Assembly: GCA_034696485.1 (NCBI GenBank)
Contig: JAQIWT010001530.1
Span: forward strand, 1 to 10,446
Origin: Isohypsibius dastychi
Taxonomy: Eukaryota > Tardigrada > Eutardigrada > Parachela > Isohypsibiidae
Reading direction: 5' to 3'
DNA length: 10,446 bases
In this document: piece after piece, positions 7,568 to 10,446 of the stretch
How positions within the stretch are numbered: the stretch's first letter is position 1
Layout: the number at the start of each line of letters is the position of its first letter
Position numbers and translations under genes: made by a program
The notes under the pieces: generated by a model
What the model was told of the DNA's origin: nothing
Databases searched by the model: none
Seen by the model: only the letters and a program-made list of their open reading frames with translations

Positions 7568-7632
7568 GCAATAAATCAAAATTCTTCGGTCAGTGGTTTT
7601 AAATGTGCGGCTGCAATGTGCAATCGGCGTTT
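7568..7632 (+). pseudogene. Inverted relic of GPCR-A exon 1 (N-terminus)
   Basis: Plus-strand bases here match the minus-strand start of GPCR-A (3016-2945). Shared blocks include TCGGTCAGTGGTTT, AAATGTGCGGCTGCAATGTG and CAATCGGCGT, with a 3-bp gap between the last two. The deduced peptide keeps NSSVSGFKCAAAM, but the start codon ATG has become ATA and similarity stops before TM1. It therefore cannot start a receptor. The orientation is opposite to GPCR-A and to the 5212-5668 fragment. Confidence 0.82.
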
Positions 7633-7750
7633 CGGAATTCGAGAAAGCTTCGAGTCAGCTGCATCAACAGGCCTCCTGGGTACCTCTAAAAAATATTTGC
7701 TACACGAGAAACCAGCCAACCTGCAGAAGAACATCTAGCAGTGTTTATAG

Positions 7751-7774
7751 GGAATGCCGACATGACGACATTCC
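7751..7774. repeat. Imperfect 24-bp palindrome
   Basis: Of 12 opposing positions in GGAATGCC...GACATTCC, 10 pair. It has no obvious gene next to it; it may be a chance hairpin or a dimer-factor site. Confidence 0.6.
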
Positions 7775-8602
7775 GTTTTACAATGGCTCAAGGGAATCTG
7801 GATACCATACAATCCTCAGACGGGTGATCGGACAAAAGTACATGTAGCCGGTGAGGCAAAATACACGATCGAGGCACGGTAGCGTTCAGAATGCGAAAAT
7901 CTCAGTTTGGTTTTGGTGACCCATAACATTCGAACTGTAGATGGCTTTCAACCATGGCAGCGTTGAGGGAAGGCATCTGTGGCATTGAAACCGAGAGAAA
8001 TCAATCACTCTGGAAAAGATGCAGCTCAAGGTCAACAACTATCAGCTTAGAGATATGATATATCAGTAGCAGCCCTGAGGCAGCTAGTATATTTGGCCGC
8101 AGTCACTCTAGCGGCCCAGGGGTTCAAACGAGACTCCTTCTTTGTCCCATTCTAACCACTCGAAATGGAAATTTCTTGGTTCGACGAGCGGCGTCTTTGA
8201 CTAGCCAACGAATTCGTTCCAGAGAAATACTGTGGAATCATATACATGTAACATGACGCTATTTGAAGGGCTTTTTTAATGTCTGCTAGTCCCGAAACCG
8301 AATCCCAAAGGTAGAATAGGACTCATACATATCTCATTACCGAAATGGGTGACAAAATACTTGATGAAACCATTAAAAAAAACCTTGGATTTTTTAACCT
8401 GAACTGAAACCTTTGAACATGGCTCATCCTGAGTTCAGATAAGCGTTGTTTTCGATGACTGCTTCGCTAAAATCATTGATACGCATACAAATCCCACACA
8501 TAAGCGATTACGTTACAAAAGCGATGTTGATAAGACCCTGCATCTAGGCACCATGTGTCAACAGGAATGAAAAAGTTGTTTATAAAGCAAAGACATTCAT
8601 AC

Positions 8603-9564
8603 TCAGCCGAAGAAAGTTACTGAATGCATGTCAGGATTCGGTTTGCGAGTGCGGAGGTAGTTCTCTATGGCGGGGTTCTTCATGACGTTTCGGTAAACAG
8701 CCATGATATGTGGGTGTTCGTGATTGTTGTCGTCAAAATCTGTATCATAATCGTCATGATCGATAACGCCGGCCTCATGAATCTGATTGAAAACTGAAAC
8801 AGAACCAGTGGTGGCAAAGACAGTTTTGACAAAAAGTAAAAAGGTCACCCACTGTTGAAAATGCAAATGTCGGCCGAGGTCATCTGGAACAAGCATTATG
8901 AGACCTCTCAGATCAGTCAAGTTTAGGTGCCCTAACAAACCTTGTTGCCAACGGTGAAGTTATTGCGACCATGTTCCGCAATGAAGCGCTCATAGAACAT
9001 AGCTCGACCCGACAACCCCATGGCAAACTTTTCCATCGCATCGTGCTAAATCCGAAAAATACAATTCTGGAATTAATATCAAGTTGGACTGGAACATACC
9101 TGCGCGTCTGCGTCTTCCATCATCATCATTGTACCCATCACGGTGAACAAGTCGTTTGTAGCTTCACAAACTGATGATACCAACGCTTGCTCCCATGAAC
9201 CATTTCCGCCAATGCCTGCAAATCAGGATGCTCACAAGACGTGAAAAACGGCATTTCTTAATGCCGTGCTCAAAAGGTGAGGTCTCACCGTGTTTCTGGC
9301 CGAGATAATGCATGATCGGAATGGTCTGAGCCAGTATTTTCCCGTCTTCCTCCAGCATGGGAAGCTGGCCCCAAGGGGTAACTGTGCAAAGGCGGTGATT
9401 TAAAATAAACCGAGATAGAGTTCGTAGAAGAACTCACCAGCTTTCATTGCCGGCCAGTCAGCCTGTTGAACTCGGTTGTCATTAAAGGTCACTCCAGCCA
9501 GGATAAAAAGCAGGCGGATGATTTCCGCCCGCCCGGTCTGGTCGAAGTAGGTAAGACGGTACAT
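8603..9564 (-). CDS. Sigma-class glutathione S-transferase, six exons, 220 aa
   Basis: Minus-strand exons 9564-9438, 9381-9289, 9215-9100, 9045-8941, 8883-8853 and 8793-8603 join through introns of 56, 73, 54, 57 and 59 nt. The total of 663 nt is 221 codons including TGA, the usual sigma-GST length. The thioredoxin-like domain comes first: YRLTYF with catalytic Tyr6, GRAEIIRLLF, GQLPML with the cis-Pro50, and Gln61-Thr62 contacting glutathione. The helical domain follows, with M-T-S-A-D (Asp152 as N-cap) and PAIENYL near the end. The enzyme should conjugate glutathione to electrophiles in the cytosol or act as a prostaglandin D synthase-like isomerase, which sequence cannot separate. Unusual: an Asp/His-rich loop at about 169-186 and a 31-nt fifth exon. 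Confidence 0.93.
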
Positions 9565-10257
9565 TCTTAGAACAGATTGTTGGGAAAAGAAAGAATACTC
9601 TAGTGACTGCCTGCGAGCAATTTATAGCCCTATCAAATTTACCGTTAAAATAAACCAGAACATTTTCTCAGCCTTTCTCTTTGCTTATGCTTTTTCAACT
9701 CGCATCAGCTGTTTGATTCAATGAGTGACGTATTGTTGTTTATTCAAGGTCAAGGCGACAACAAACAGAGCATTCAGTTACCATGTCTCTTCTGTGGGTG
9801 AATTCTTTTCATCAAGTCGGAAGCGATGACGCTGCGGTGTTTCTCTCACAAGAGCCATTCTCGAGCATTAAAAAACAGCTTATGGTGGATCAGTAGTAAA
9901 CAGTGAGATCCACAACGGACCAACTCGAAAAATTATAGCACTGTCATCGTTCTGGTTGTTTGGGCAGCTCAGTGTTGTCATCTATTTTACTAACATTTGT
10001 GCTTTCCCGATTCAGTTTTGATGCTGCATGCTTGCTTACTGGGGCGGAACTGAGACACTTTTTTCTGAAACTGCAACTCAACTCAGAACCACAAATTTTC
10101 TTTTCGAATCAACATAAACTAGCTGTCAATTGACCAATCACGAACTTCGTAAAAATGATAAGTTGTGATTTGCAGCCATGAAAGGATTACAGTACACGGC
10201 AAGTGAGAGACTGTCCATATAAACAAACGACGAATTGCCACTGCGTGATCAGGTTTT
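9565..10257. other. Intergenic region: GST promoter and 3' flank of the right-edge gene
   Basis: Besides the GST TATA box, a TGAGTGACGTA sequence (about 9722-9732) combines AP-1-like and CRE-like halves roughly 160 bp upstream of the GST start. This is suggestive for a stress-responsive enzyme gene but may be chance. I found no exon or RNA gene here. Confidence 0.45.
9619..9628 (-). promoter_or_regulatory. Candidate TATA box of the GST gene
   Basis: The minus strand reads GCTATAAATT, with TATAAA starting 62 bp before the ATG at 9564. This predicts a 5' leader of about 30 nt, in keeping with the compact gene style. Confidence 0.6.
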
Positions 10258-10446
10258 CTAAACGAGAGTCCGGTTCATGTCCCATTTTCGCACAAATTCT
10301 GCACATAATTACAAATTAGATTTGTCATCTTCGAAGACTACTGTGGACCTTACCAACAGGAACTTTGAATGGCTCGTAAATTCTCATGGACATCGGCAAG
10401 CTGAAGCCCACATTCTCGGAGGTGATCCAGCTTTGAATCCTCGGAT
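10258..10446 (-). CDS. Last two exons of an unrecognised gene (partial)
   Basis: The exon 10446-10354 ends at a GTAAGG donor. A 55-nt intron with a TTATGTGCAG acceptor leads to the exon 10298-10258, which ends in TAG. Phases agree (one base plus two bases of a glutamate codon). The visible C-terminus is about 43 residues, includes WITSENVGFSLPMSMRIYEP, then PFKVPV, and ends VRKWDMNRTLV. It looks like a folded domain edge rather than disordered sequence. The intron length and donor match neighbouring genes, which supports it. I do not recognise the family, and the rest lies beyond the window. Confidence 0.65.

Larger units (their letters stand above)
7257..8602. other. Promoter of the small gene, then mostly non-coding DNA
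   Basis: Apart from the TATA box, the GPCR exon relic and the imperfect palindrome annotated separately, I see nothing supported here. The open frame at 7593-7847 (plus) begins inside the relic and has no family signal. From 7850 to 8600 all six frames are short and no splice-bounded exon, RNA gene, terminal inverted repeat or transposase fragment is apparent. The 3' UTR of the GST gene occupies the right end; no AATAAA was found on its strand just after the stop. Confidence 0.5.

Noticed and set aside
7593-7847. Separate 84-aa plus-strand gene
   Set aside because: Its first part is explained by the inverted GPCR-A exon relic; the remainder has no family signal or splice sites.
8117-8140. 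tRNA or SINE B-box (GGGGTTCAAAC)
   Set aside because: The following bases do not complete a T-stem and no A-box or cloverleaf is found upstream.
8971-9174. Plus-strand frame opposite GST exons 3 and 4
   Set aside because: It is an antisense shadow of the GST gene, whose own exon model is fully consistent.

Overview
The window reads as nuclear DNA of a small, compact-genome animal, not of a bacterium or virus. Genes are split by very short GT-AG introns (54-73 nt in most cases, 107 and 398 nt for two others) and sit close together on both strands. Two have TATA-like elements in front. The protein families (rhodopsin-type GPCRs, a sigma-class glutathione S-transferase, a possible Gli/Ci transcription factor) are animal ones. 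A minute ecdysozoan such as a tardigrade would fit, but that is inference from gene style.

Layout, left to right. The 3' end of a plus-strand gene (1-603), a candidate Gli/cubitus-interruptus C-terminus, is followed by its probable 3' UTR. Tail to tail with it lies a complete four-exon peptide-receptor-like GPCR on the minus strand (GPCR-A, 3006-1463, 342 aa). A poorly coding stretch follows (3007-4370) with a striking pair of perfect palindromes. Next is the 3' part of a single-pass membrane protein on the minus strand (4907-4371). At 4995-5668 the Gli tail and the GPCR-A middle appear again in the same order and orientation, but decayed and missing the stretch between them: a degenerate segmental duplication. 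The stop codon of a second GPCR (GPCR-B, 6788-5669, muscarinic/amine-like, one intron, one 1-nt frameshift in TM3) touches the far edge of that duplication. Beyond it are a TTAGGT-rich repeat, a small highly charged protein with a TATA box (7256-7035), a mostly empty stretch (7257-8602) holding an inverted relic of GPCR-A exon 1, a complete six-exon sigma-class GST (9564-8603, 220 aa) with its own TATA box, and at the right edge the last two exons of an unrecognised minus-strand gene.

The genes do not form a pathway. What links them is duplication and decay: three pieces of one GPCR family, a pseudogene copy of the Gli-like tail, and a frameshifted amine-type receptor in about 8 kb. I found no defence system, CRISPR array, transposase or structured RNA gene. 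All splice sites were assigned by eye from GT-AG signals, reading frame and protein family fit, without transcript data.
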